Shown here one piece after another: positions 5,416 through 11,467 of a stretch of 11,467 nucleotides of DNA; the stretch's first letter is position 1, and every line of letters begins with the position of its first letter. The stretch is from JACVRN01 sp036389255 (lineage in GTDB: Bacteria > Acidobacteriota > Blastocatellia > Pyrinomonadales > Pyrinomonadaceae): the NCBI GenBank assembly GCA_036389255.1, contig DASVQI010000035.1:1-11467 (forward strand), read 5' to 3'. The position numbers and the translations under genes are program-made. The notes under the pieces were generated by a model. The model did no database searches. It saw nothing but the letters and a program-made list of their open reading frames with translations, and was not told the DNA's origin.

Positions 5416-6183
5416 ATGACACAAAGCAAACCGGGATTGAGCAAAGCCATAGAAGCATCTGTTTTAAAAGGCAAAGAGGCTGCGGGCGCGGCTTACGCCC
5501 AAGCGTCGTCCGCCGGGCTTGACCCGCGTATCTCTTATCCATGCTACAAATCATTCGACGAATTCATAGACGTGGAGAGACTGAAATCTCTGGACGGCTA
5601 CATCACGGAACGGATAAGCCGCCACATGGCCGCCCAAAACGACCTTAAATTTTTTACGGGGCCTTACAGGCTGAACGATTCCGCGCCGGACAGACCCGGC
5701 TCAAGAATGATTTACCTCGCACAGTCCAAGCAGCCGGACAGCTATTTTGATTTGGACAAGACGGAGTTGTGGGAGCCTACGGAAGCAACGGCTGAGTTCT
5801 CGCTCCTAATGGACTTCATCTCGACGCTGCCTTTCAAGTCCACAGGCAGAATGCTAATCATGTACGACGACGTGAGCAGGCCAGTGCCCGCGCACAGAGA
5901 CCATGACGAGACAGACCTGTGCCACGACTTTATATGGTTTCGCACGAACCTGAAGAAGCCCTTCTACATGCTCAATCACCGCACGGGCGAGAAGAAGTAC
6001 GTTGAGTCGTACTCGGCGTGGTTCGACACGGTCAACCAGTTTCACGGGAGCGACGCGCAGGAAGGGCTCTCCTTCAGCATTCGCGTGGACGGACATTTCA
6101 CGGACGCTTTCAAAAAGCGCATCCCTGTGCCCGCGACCAACCTCGCATCAACCCCCGCGCTCTGGGATTGTCTCTCACGCTGA
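5416..6183 (+). CDS. Fe(II)/2-oxoglutarate oxygenase, aspartyl/asparaginyl hydroxylase-like (paralog 1)
   Basis: The 255-residue cytoplasmic protein has a C-terminal double-stranded beta-helix. The metal-binding HxD is H160-R161-D162 in PAHRDH, the distal histidine is H210 in NQFHGSD, and R223 in SIRVDG is placed to bind 2-oxoglutarate. The surrounding TNLKKP and AWFDT segments fit the aspartyl/asparaginyl beta-hydroxylase type. Such enzymes hydroxylate amino-acid residues, free amino acids or peptides; the substrate here is unknown. The N-terminal 38 residues are Ala/Ser/Lys-rich and not shared with paralog 2, while YPCYKSFDEFIDVERLKSLD (41-60) is. The ATG has a modest AGGCAGGG ribosome-binding site. 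A second copy follows 175 bases downstream on the same strand. The two share nearly identical DNA blocks separated by diverged ones. Confidence 0.82.
   Translation: MTQSKPGLSKAIEASVLKGKEAAGAAYAQASSAGLDPRISYPCYKSFDEFIDVERLKSLDGYITERISRHMAAQNDLKFFTGPYRLNDSAPDRPGSRMIYLAQSKQPDSYFDLDKTELWEPTEATAEFSLLMDFISTLPFKSTGRMLIMYDDVSRPVPAHRDHDETDLCHDFIWFRTNLKKPFYMLNHRTGEKKYVESYSAWFDTVNQFHGSDAQEGLSFSIRVDGHFTDAFKKRIPVPATNLASTPALWDCLSR
5536..6107 (+). repeat. Direct repeat blocks shared by the two hydroxylase genes, copy 1
   Basis: Three blocks match copy 2 at the DNA level: 5536-5606 (71 of 71 identical to 6413-6483), 5742-5871 (125 of 130 identical to 6622-6751) and 6007-6107 (100 of 101 identical to 6887-6987). 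The segments between them (5607-5741 and 5872-6006) are clearly diverged. Counts were made by hand. Confidence 0.85.
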
Positions 6184-6211
6184 GCGTCGTTAGGTCATCT
6201 ACCGTACAGTA

Positions 6212-6303
6212 GAAGCTTCCGGCTTTCGGCTAGCTTCAACAGCAGACCGCTTGAAAAAATGAGGAACGGCCTGTGGCGAATCAGCCGCAGGCGCGGGCGG
6301 TCT
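6212..6303 (+). other. Structured RNA element between the two hydroxylase genes
   Basis: Two hairpin units are seen. Unit 1 is GAAGCT/AGCTTC (6212-6217/6232-6237) with an inner CCG/CGG. Unit 2 has an outer 7-bp perfect stem AGACCGC/GCGGTCT (6244-6250/6297-6303). It encloses a 9-bp stem with one G-U, GCCTGTGGC/GCCGCAGGC (6269-6277/6284-6292), with a GAATCA loop. No clean U-run follows on either strand, so a leader or processing element fits better than a simple terminator. It lies 56 bases before the paralog 2 start. Confidence 0.5.
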
Positions 6304-6358
6304 TCTGTTTATCTTGCCCTTTTCTCTTACGAATACGCGGGAGGGAGATTTTAGCCAG

Positions 6359-7084
6359 ATGACTACAGACGATACCGGAATCATTAAAGCTCAGGTCGAG
6401 CCACTCATCACGTATCCATGCTACAAATCATTCGACGAATTCATAGACGTGGAGAGACTGAAATCTCTGGACGGCTACATCACAGAGAGGATTCGGCGGC
6501 ACATACAAGCCGAGCAGGATTCCTATTTTCTAAACGAACACAGATTAAGCGCCTCTACATCTTACCAGCCGGGCGTGAGGGAAATCTGGCTCTCCCGAAC
6601 ACGCGACGGCGTGCCCTACAACTATTTAGATTTGGACAAGACGGAGTTGTGGGAGCCTACGGAAGCAACGGCTGAATTCTCGCTCCTAATGGACTTCATC
6701 TCCACGCTGCCTTTCAAGTCCACAGGCAGAATGCTCATCATCTACGACGACAACGGCATCGCCGTTCCGGCTCACAGAGACCACCTGAACACTGATGTCT
6801 GCAATGACTTCGTCTGGCTCCGCACGAATCTGAAGAAGCCCCTTTACCTGCTCAATCACGAAACGAACGAAAAGCTCTACGTAAGCTCGTACTCGGCGTG
6901 GTTCGACACGGTCAACCAGTTTCACGGGAGCGACGCACAGGAAGGGCTCTCCTTCAGCATTCGCGTGGACGGACATTTCACGGACGCCTTTAGAAGCCGA
7001 ATTCCCGTCCCGGAATATAACCCGGCTTCAACGCCTGCGCTCTGGGCCTGCACCGCGAGCCAAAGCGCTGGCGCAACCTCTTAG
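6359..7084 (+). CDS. Fe(II)/2-oxoglutarate oxygenase, aspartyl/asparaginyl hydroxylase-like (paralog 2)
   Basis: This 241-residue tandem paralog of the upstream gene has the full catalytic set conserved: H139-R140-D141 in PAHRDH, H189 in QFHGSD and R202 in SIRVDG. The shared block YPCYKSFDEFIDVERLKSLD is at residues 19-38, but the N-terminus before it is short and different. The segment at about 47-89 and the region around the HxD motif (DHLNTD here, DHDETD in paralog 1) differ most, so substrate choice may differ. The start at 6359 is chosen because an AGGGAG ribosome-binding site (6342-6347) precedes it by 11 bases; an upstream in-frame TTG at 6314 lacks one. It probably shares a transcript with paralog 1. 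It ends 27 bases before the stop of the convergent TauD-like gene. Confidence 0.82.
   Translation: MTTDDTGIIKAQVEPLITYPCYKSFDEFIDVERLKSLDGYITERIRRHIQAEQDSYFLNEHRLSASTSYQPGVREIWLSRTRDGVPYNYLDLDKTELWEPTEATAEFSLLMDFISTLPFKSTGRMLIIYDDNGIAVPAHRDHLNTDVCNDFVWLRTNLKKPLYLLNHETNEKLYVSSYSAWFDTVNQFHGSDAQEGLSFSIRVDGHFTDAFRSRIPVPEYNPASTPALWACTASQSAGATS
6413..6987 (+). repeat. Direct repeat blocks shared by the two hydroxylase genes, copy 2
   Basis: Copy 2 blocks are 6413-6483, 6622-6751 and 6887-6987. The offset to copy 1 is 877 bases for the first block and 880 for the other two, because the diverged segment between blocks 1 and 2 is one codon longer here. Confidence 0.85.
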
Positions 7085-7111
7085 AGAAGGTACGGGCGCT
7101 GCCAGTTCGAG

Positions 7112-8074
7112 CTAGGTCATAGCCAGTAGAATTTTTCTGGAGCCTGAGAACGGCATGCGCCCGTGCGCCGCGAGCATGTTGTCGAGTATCAAAATATCTC
7201 CGGCCTGCCAGTCTACCGGAACCATCTCGCGCCGCATCACTTCGCGCACGTGAGCGAGCGCGGATGCTTCAATCTCCGAGCCGTCGCCGTAGTAAGCGTT
7301 GAGCCTGAAATCCTCTTCCCTCATGGTGGAGCGAAGAGCGTCGTAAGTCTCTTTGTCAAAGGCGCTGGGGTGAAAGCCGTCCGCCTGATTGAACCAGACC
7401 TCCGCTCCCGTCAAGGGATGATTGGCGGTTGCAGGGCGAACCTCGCTGAGCCACAGGCCGCCGTCCTCCCGCCAACGGAAATCTATGCCGCCGCGCAGGC
7501 AGTAATCTTCAACCACAGACTTATCGAACGTCTCGAACGCGTCCTGCCATGAAAAGCCTGAGCCTGCCTGACTCGTGAGGTTTCTGACGTACCTTATCTT
7601 CTTAGCCTTAAACCGGCTCAGCACCTCTTCGTCAATGGCTTTGAGTATCGCGCGACTGTCCGCTATGGGAGTTTCGCCTCCCTGCCGGGCGGGCACGACG
7701 CAGCAGAAGTATAGATGCGAAGGCCAACTGTAGGTGTAAGACAGCTCGTTATGAAGAGAGAGCGTGACCGATTGCGAATACTCAGTTGAAGTATAGACGC
7801 CCTGCCCAAGCTTTATACGCGGGGACGCGCCGCCTGAATAATCCAGCAGAGGCTTGCCGGAAAAGGAGCGCACAAAGGCCGCGAACTCGGTGGCCGTCAA
7901 GACTGGCAGTCCCCTCAGTAGCAACGCGCCGTGAGCGAGCAGCTTCTCCTGTAATGAGCGCTTGTGTGTGAGGCAAAGGTGTAGAAGATATTCGCGCCCG
8001 TCTACCGGACAGCATCTTTCGTCACGCTCGACTACGAGCGGCAGCGTCTTTTCATTAACAACGGCGGTTATCAT
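7112..8074 (-). CDS. TauD/TfdA-family Fe(II)/2-oxoglutarate oxygenase, SyrP-like
   Basis: The 320-residue protein shows the clavaminate synthase-like/TauD fold: metal ligands H108-N-E110 in SLHNELSY, then GGETPIADSR (132-141), and the C-terminal signature LDNMLAAHGRMPFSGSRKIL with distal H304 and 2-oxoglutarate-binding R313. Glu as the carboxylate ligand and the DNML-AHGR-PF-G-RKI ending are typical of the SyrP-like branch, whose studied members hydroxylate amino acids such as aspartate in nonribosomal peptide pathways. The substrate here is unknown. The start at ATG 8074 gives a usual family length; the longer in-frame reading to a TTG at 8248 adds sequence with no family likeness. No clear ribosome-binding site is seen before 8074. 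The gene converges on the tandem hydroxylases and diverges from the ATP-grasp operon. Confidence 0.86.
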   Translation of the reverse strand: MITAVVNEKTLPLVVERDERCCPVDGREYLLHLCLTHKRSLQEKLLAHGALLLRGLPVLTATEFAAFVRSFSGKPLLDYSGGASPRIKLGQGVYTSTEYSQSVTLSLHNELSYTYSWPSHLYFCCVVPARQGGETPIADSRAILKAIDEEVLSRFKAKKIRYVRNLTSQAGSGFSWQDAFETFDKSVVEDYCLRGGIDFRWREDGGLWLSEVRPATANHPLTGAEVWFNQADGFHPSAFDKETYDALRSTMREEDFRLNAYYGDGSEIEASALAHVREVMRREMVPVDWQAGDILILDNMLAAHGRMPFSGSRKILLAMT

Positions 8075-8461
8075 GAGCCAAAGAATACATATCCCATTAA
8101 GCTCATGAGAGTACGTAAGCGTACAGACAGCCGTAGTTGTTGCTTTATATATTTTAAATCCCCTAAAAATAGATTCGTTCAGGCCGCTATGAGCTTTACT
8201 CTGACGTATCCGGTCTCGTAGCGGTCTTTCTTCGCTGCTTTCCGTCAACCAGCTTCATCGGTTGATGGCCGCGTCCCGAAGATTTTCAGGGTAAATACAA
8301 GACAGGCGGCTCCATTTCCCCCGGTTGGCCTGTGTTTTAGACCATGCTTCTCTTCGTTTCGCCGCTTCCCCCTACTATCCGGCGCGAAACCAAGTTGAGC
8401 TTTTAAGAACGAGACAAGGGAAGACAATCTTCTCTTCATCCTCAGCCCAAAGAAGGAAATA
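8075..8461. other. Divergent control region between the TauD-like gene and the ATP-grasp operon
   Basis: This 387-base region has no convincing gene. Near the TauD-like gene are an inverted repeat, GTACG-taag-CGTAC (8111-8124), and a very AT-rich tract (8143-8159) that could be its -10 region. Nearer the ATP-grasp gene are two hairpins: ACAGGC/GCCTGT (8302-8307/8328-8333), followed by GTTTT, and GTTTCGCCG pairing with CGGCGCGAAAC through a 2-base bulge (8356-8364/8380-8390). These could form a leader of the plus-strand operon. Confidence 0.45.
8111..8124. promoter_or_regulatory. Small palindrome, possible operator of the TauD-like gene
   Basis: GTACG and CGTAC arms of five bases flank a 4-base centre, 37 bases upstream of the TauD-like start. 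The size fits a dimeric regulator half-site pair or a short hairpin; no known operator is recognised. Confidence 0.3.
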
Positions 8462-10741
8462 ATGAGAATCTACATTAGCGGGCTTTACAGTGGAACAAAC
8501 CCACAGCCCGGCATAGGTATCACACGCTCTTTACGGCAGGCTTACCCGGACGCCACTCTGGTCGGCGTAGAATATTCCAATCGCTCCTCCGGCATACACT
8601 GGACTGACCTCGATGAGCTTTGGCTGCAAAGGCCGTGGGAAGAGCTGAATCTGGACACGTATGCTGACGAAGTCAGAGAGGTGCTTGAATCCGGTGCCTT
8701 CTGGATTTCCGGCTTTGACTTGGAAATCATGTGGCTCGCTTCGCTCTATCCTGAAGGCCACAAGAATCTGCTGACGCCGCCCGCCGCAGCGATTAAAAAG
8801 ATTAGCAAGCCCGCAGTTGAAGCCTCCAAGAGTCTGCCGGTTCGCATCCCGCCCTTCATCTCAACGGAGAATTCTGATTGGGACATACACACCTTCTGTC
8901 GCCAGCATGACTGGAAGGTCTGGCTCAAGGGGCCTTACTACGAAGCCGTGCGTACAGTTAGCTGGGATGCCTTTGAGATAGTTCGCTCGACGCTCTCGCG
9001 CGCGTGGTCAACCGAAAAGCTCTTTCTACAGACGCACGTTTCCGGCTACGAAGAGTCCGTCTGCTTCTGCGCTTATCAAGGAGAGCTTATCGAAGCCGTT
9101 TACATGCGCAAGCGCGAATTGACGGAAGAGGGAAAGACTTGGGCCGGCGACGTGACGGAAGTTTCCGAAGAGTTCCTTCAGCCCCTGCGTCGTGTCATCA
9201 AAGAGTTGAACTGGAGCGGCGGCGCTGAGCTTGAGATGGTGCGCGACCCGCAGGAGCAGTTGTGGCTGCTTGAATGTAATCCCAGATTCCCCGCGTGGAT
9301 TCATGGCTCAACGATAGCCGGACGCAACCTGCCCGCGCTTCTGATTGAAAGAGCTTCGGGCATTCAGGCTAAGAAGGCCGAGCCTGTGAGCGAAGAGTTC
9401 ACGCGCGTAGTCTTGGAGGTTCCGGTTCGCTCGCAGTTTCCGCTTCCTCCTTTGCCGGAGCCTTTTCCGGGCGGCATAGGCCATTCGCTAAAGCATCCGT
9501 CGGGCTCGCTGGCGCTGGCCGAGCGACTGGGCAAGCTGAACATCATAGAGGGCAACGGGAACGGAAATGGAAACGGGCACAAGGGCAAAAATGGGATGGG
9601 CGCGCCCGAAATCCCTTCTTCATACATAGAAGACCTGAAGGCTTACAGGCTTGAAGAGATGGAAACGCCCGCGTGGCTCTTTCTTGAGAGCACCGCTCAG
9701 TCGCTTTTCAAGCGGGCCGGTGATTTGGCTAAGAGGCTCAGCACGACTAACATTAAAGTCACGAACGGCTACAGCATCAAGACGAACCCGGACGAAAGGC
9801 TCATCAAACTGGCGCTCGAAAATGGTTTCATGGCCGAAGGCATAAGCCTTCTGGAAGTCCAGAAGGCCCTAAAGGTCGGATTCAAACCGGAGCAGGTAAT
9901 CTTAAACGGCCCCGGCAAGTGGTGGCCCGAAGGTCTATTGCCCAAAGAGAGGCTGCACGCGGTCTTCTGCGACTCGCTTGCAGACCTGCGCCGCGTGGCC
10001 GCGAGCATGGAGCGCAAGGAGCTTCAGTCGAAGATAGTCGGCGTGCGGCTTCGCACACCGAACGTCTATTCGCGCTTCGGCATTCCGGTTGATTCCCCGA
10101 AGGCTCTTGAGAAACTGGTTGATGCCATAGGGCTTCTGCCCGACGATTCCGCCTTCGGCATACACTTTCACATGGCGAGCAGCAACATAGGCGTCAGCCA
10201 GTGGTGGCACCTGTTTGAATCAATGCTCAGGTGGTGTCGCTCCGTCGAGACTTTGAGCGGGCGGCAGGTCGAGTATCTTGACTTGGGCGGCGGCTGGTTC
10301 CCCGACGACTGGCACACGGAGCGCGACGACCGCTTTGCGAGCGCGGTTAAGCGCGCGCCTGAAGTCCTGCGCCACGTCAAGCAGATAATCTCCGAGCCGG
10401 GCAAGGCGATTGCGCAGCCCTCTATGGCGCTGGCGATGCGACTTCTGGAGTTTGACGAGACGGAAGAAGAGGTGACGGAAGCTGTGGTTGACGGCTCTAT
10501 CGCGGAGCTGCCAATGCACTTTTTTCAACCGCACAGAATTTTACACAGGGATGCTCGCACGGGCGAGTGGCGTCCCTTAAAACGGGGCAAGACGCAACTC
10601 TTGGGAAGACTCTGTATGGAGCATGACATTGTGGCGCGCGGTGTACAACTGCCCGAAGGCGCACAGGTCGGTGACGTTCTGGTCTTCTGTGATGCGGGCG
10701 CTTACGATAGGAGCATGTCTTATGTCTTTGGCCGAGGATAA
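8462..10741 (+). CDS. Fusion of an ATP-grasp ligase and a fold-type III PLP enzyme (amino-acid decarboxylase family)
   Basis: This is a 759-residue two-domain protein. Residues 1 to about 300 form a pre-ATP-grasp and ATP-grasp ligase: an N-terminal SGLYSGTNPQPGIGITRSLR loop, central lysines (K152, K156), and the metal-binding end ELEMV...LLECNPRFPAW with E271, N273 and R275. A Pro-rich stretch and an Asn-Gly linker (364-380) lead to a PLP barrel of the Orn/Lys/Arg decarboxylase (LysA/ODC) type. Its Schiff-base lysine is K440 in GYSIKTN; H568 and H570, the DLGGGW glycine loop (607-612), EPGK (645-648), C718 in LCMEHD and GAYDRSMSYVFGRG (746-759) complete it. The usual HxGS loop is H-M-A-S. The ligase half would join a carboxylate to an amine; the PLP half would decarboxylate or otherwise process an amino acid. 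An AAGGA ribosome-binding site precedes the ATG. Confidence 0.85.
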   Translation: MRIYISGLYSGTNPQPGIGITRSLRQAYPDATLVGVEYSNRSSGIHWTDLDELWLQRPWEELNLDTYADEVREVLESGAFWISGFDLEIMWLASLYPEGHKNLLTPPAAAIKKISKPAVEASKSLPVRIPPFISTENSDWDIHTFCRQHDWKVWLKGPYYEAVRTVSWDAFEIVRSTLSRAWSTEKLFLQTHVSGYEESVCFCAYQGELIEAVYMRKRELTEEGKTWAGDVTEVSEEFLQPLRRVIKELNWSGGAELEMVRDPQEQLWLLECNPRFPAWIHGSTIAGRNLPALLIERASGIQAKKAEPVSEEFTRVVLEVPVRSQFPLPPLPEPFPGGIGHSLKHPSGSLALAERLGKLNIIEGNGNGNGNGHKGKNGMGAPEIPSSYIEDLKAYRLEEMETPAWLFLESTAQSLFKRAGDLAKRLSTTNIKVTNGYSIKTNPDERLIKLALENGFMAEGISLLEVQKALKVGFKPEQVILNGPGKWWPEGLLPKERLHAVFCDSLADLRRVAASMERKELQSKIVGVRLRTPNVYSRFGIPVDSPKALEKLVDAIGLLPDDSAFGIHFHMASSNIGVSQWWHLFESMLRWCRSVETLSGRQVEYLDLGGGWFPDDWHTERDDRFASAVKRAPEVLRHVKQIISEPGKAIAQPSMALAMRLLEFDETEEEVTEAVVDGSIAELPMHFFQPHRILHRDARTGEWRPLKRGKTQLLGRLCMEHDIVARGVQLPEGAQVGDVLVFCDAGAYDRSMSYVFGRG
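10709..10713 (+). promoter_or_regulatory. Internal ribosome-binding site that sets the transglutaminase-like start
   Basis: AGGAG lies within the 3' end of the fusion gene, eight bases before ATG 10722. It selects this start over upstream in-frame ATGs (10623, 10692) that fall deeper in the fusion gene, and it implies translational coupling. Confidence 0.75.
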
Positions 10742-11429
10742 AGTAAAAATCGAAGTTAACGAAACGGATTTGATAGACATCAACGCGGCGATTGAGAAGT
10801 GGCAGCACTTTCCCTACTCCGCATTGACGCATCACGGCAAGCGCTGCTGCACCATCGCGCGCGAGTGGATTTTCTCCATGGACTACTCGCAGCTAAACGG
10901 CGGAAGTCCCCTGATGGGGCCGCGCTGGCTGCGCCACAAATTCAAGTGGGGGCCTTCAAATTGGCCTCTGCGCTGGTGCGAGGCGGTCGAGCGTAAAGAA
11001 CTGGACTGCGGCGCGCACGCTTCGCTCGCGCACGAGGTATTTATGGCTCGCGGCGTGCGGAGCTTCCCCGCTCAGTTTATACAGCAGTTCTCGGAGGACG
11101 CCACGCGCCAGTGGTGCGAGAAATGGGGCTGCGAAGGCGTCTCGACTCACTGGGTCAAAGAGGATTTGATTTACCACGAAGGCTGCACCGTCATGACCCG
11201 CGACAACGAGATTAAGGTCTGGGATCCGAGCGCCGGTTGGTGGGTCAATCCAAAACAGTTCGGAGGCTACGGCGGGCTGCTGGCGATTCGTATCTTCACG
11301 GGATACGACACGCAGGCTCCTGAGCAACTGGCGTGGGGAAAGCACGTCATCACTCCGAATCAGTGGCAGAAAGTGGACAGGGCGCGCGGCGACTTTGTCC
11401 TGATAGCCGCAGCCGCAAGCGGAAACTAA
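10722..11429 (+). CDS. Transglutaminase-like cysteine enzyme
   Basis: This 235-residue cytoplasmic protein has no signal peptide. A transglutaminase-like catalytic triad is visible: C96 in LDCGAHASLAHEVFMARG, H152 in LIYHEG, and D168 in KVWDPSAGWW. The 16-residue His-to-Asp spacing and the WDPS motif are typical of the superfamily, which includes cross-linking enzymes, peptidases and amide-transferring enzymes. The N-terminal 90 residues are family-specific and rich in Trp and Cys. The gene overlaps the ATP-grasp/PLP fusion by 20 bases and has its own ribosome-binding site, so the two are almost certainly co-translated and act in one pathway. It might cleave or transfer an amide made by the ligase; that is inference. 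H143 is an alternative catalytic His. The gene ends 20 bases before the G run at the window end. Confidence 0.75.
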   Translation: MSLAEDKVKIEVNETDLIDINAAIEKWQHFPYSALTHHGKRCCTIAREWIFSMDYSQLNGGSPLMGPRWLRHKFKWGPSNWPLRWCEAVERKELDCGAHASLAHEVFMARGVRSFPAQFIQQFSEDATRQWCEKWGCEGVSTHWVKEDLIYHEGCTVMTRDNEIKVWDPSAGWWVNPKQFGGYGGLLAIRIFTGYDTQAPEQLAWGKHVITPNQWQKVDRARGDFVLIAAAASGN

Positions 11430-11449
11430 TACGCGGTTAGAGCAGAGTC

Positions 11450-11467
11450 GGGGGGGGGGGGGGGGGG
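11450..11467 (+). other. Poly-G run at the contig end, probable sequencing artefact
   Basis: Eighteen consecutive G residues end the window. Two-colour short-read chemistry writes no-signal cycles as G, so such runs commonly appear at contig ends. The bases from here on should not be trusted as genomic sequence. Confidence 0.8.

Noticed and set aside
8075..8248. N-terminal extension of the TauD-like protein from a TTG
   Set aside because: The added 58 residues do not resemble the family and cover an AT-rich promoter-like tract and a palindrome; ATG 8074 gives a normal family length.
8245..8439. Minus-strand frame of 64 codons in the divergent control region
   Set aside because: Its composition is unremarkable, it covers the leader hairpins of the ATP-grasp operon, and the GAGG before it is too close to the ATG to serve as a ribosome-binding site.
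1..11467. tRNA, rRNA, CRISPR arrays, transposases or phage integration sites
   Set aside because: None was seen: no regularly spaced repeats, no transposase or integrase motifs, and no tRNA-like cloverleaf noticed by eye on either strand.

Overview
The window reads as chromosomal DNA of a free-living, Gram-negative-like bacterium of moderate, slightly GC-rich composition. An Acidobacteriota-type soil bacterium is my best guess. It rests on the Thr/Asn/Gly-rich short lipoprotein and on the mix of SPW-repeat, RyR-domain, YetF-like and CAP-domain genes, and it is an inference from style, not proof. The right end finishes in an 18-base G run, which looks like a contig end carrying a sequencing artefact.

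Left part (1-5155), mostly minus strand and ordinary accessory or housekeeping content. In order: the 5' end of a cobalamin-binding/radical SAM type gene; a RyR-domain protein with a clean intrinsic terminator; a two-repeat SPW membrane protein; a low-complexity lipoprotein; a plus-strand glycerophosphodiester phosphodiesterase overlapping tail-to-tail with a YetF/DUF421-type membrane protein; a secreted CAP/SCP-domain protein; and a single-domain response regulator. Between the lipoprotein and SPW genes, the minus strand can form five or six hairpins followed by a terminator just before the SPW ribosome-binding site. This is a candidate riboswitch-like leader or small RNA.

Right part (5416-11429) is the unusual region and looks like a small biosynthetic or tailoring locus. 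Two tandem plus-strand paralogs encode Fe(II)/2-oxoglutarate oxygenases of the aspartyl/asparaginyl hydroxylase type. They face a minus-strand TauD/SyrP-like Fe(II)/2-oxoglutarate oxygenase. Divergent from that gene is a plus-strand two-gene operon: a fusion of an ATP-grasp ligase with a fold-type III PLP enzyme (amino-acid decarboxylase family), and a transglutaminase-like Cys-His-Asp protein that overlaps the fusion's 3' end by 20 bases.

Taken together, three oxygenases, a carboxylate-amine ligase, an amino-acid decarboxylase-like enzyme and a papain/transglutaminase-like enzyme suggest synthesis of a hydroxylated, amide-linked amino-acid or peptide metabolite. Product and substrate are not readable from the sequence. 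No precursor peptide, carrier protein or transporter is recognisable in the window, and the locus may continue past the contig end. The two hydroxylase paralogs are a mosaic of nearly identical and strongly diverged nucleotide blocks, which points to gene conversion or segment-wise diversification.
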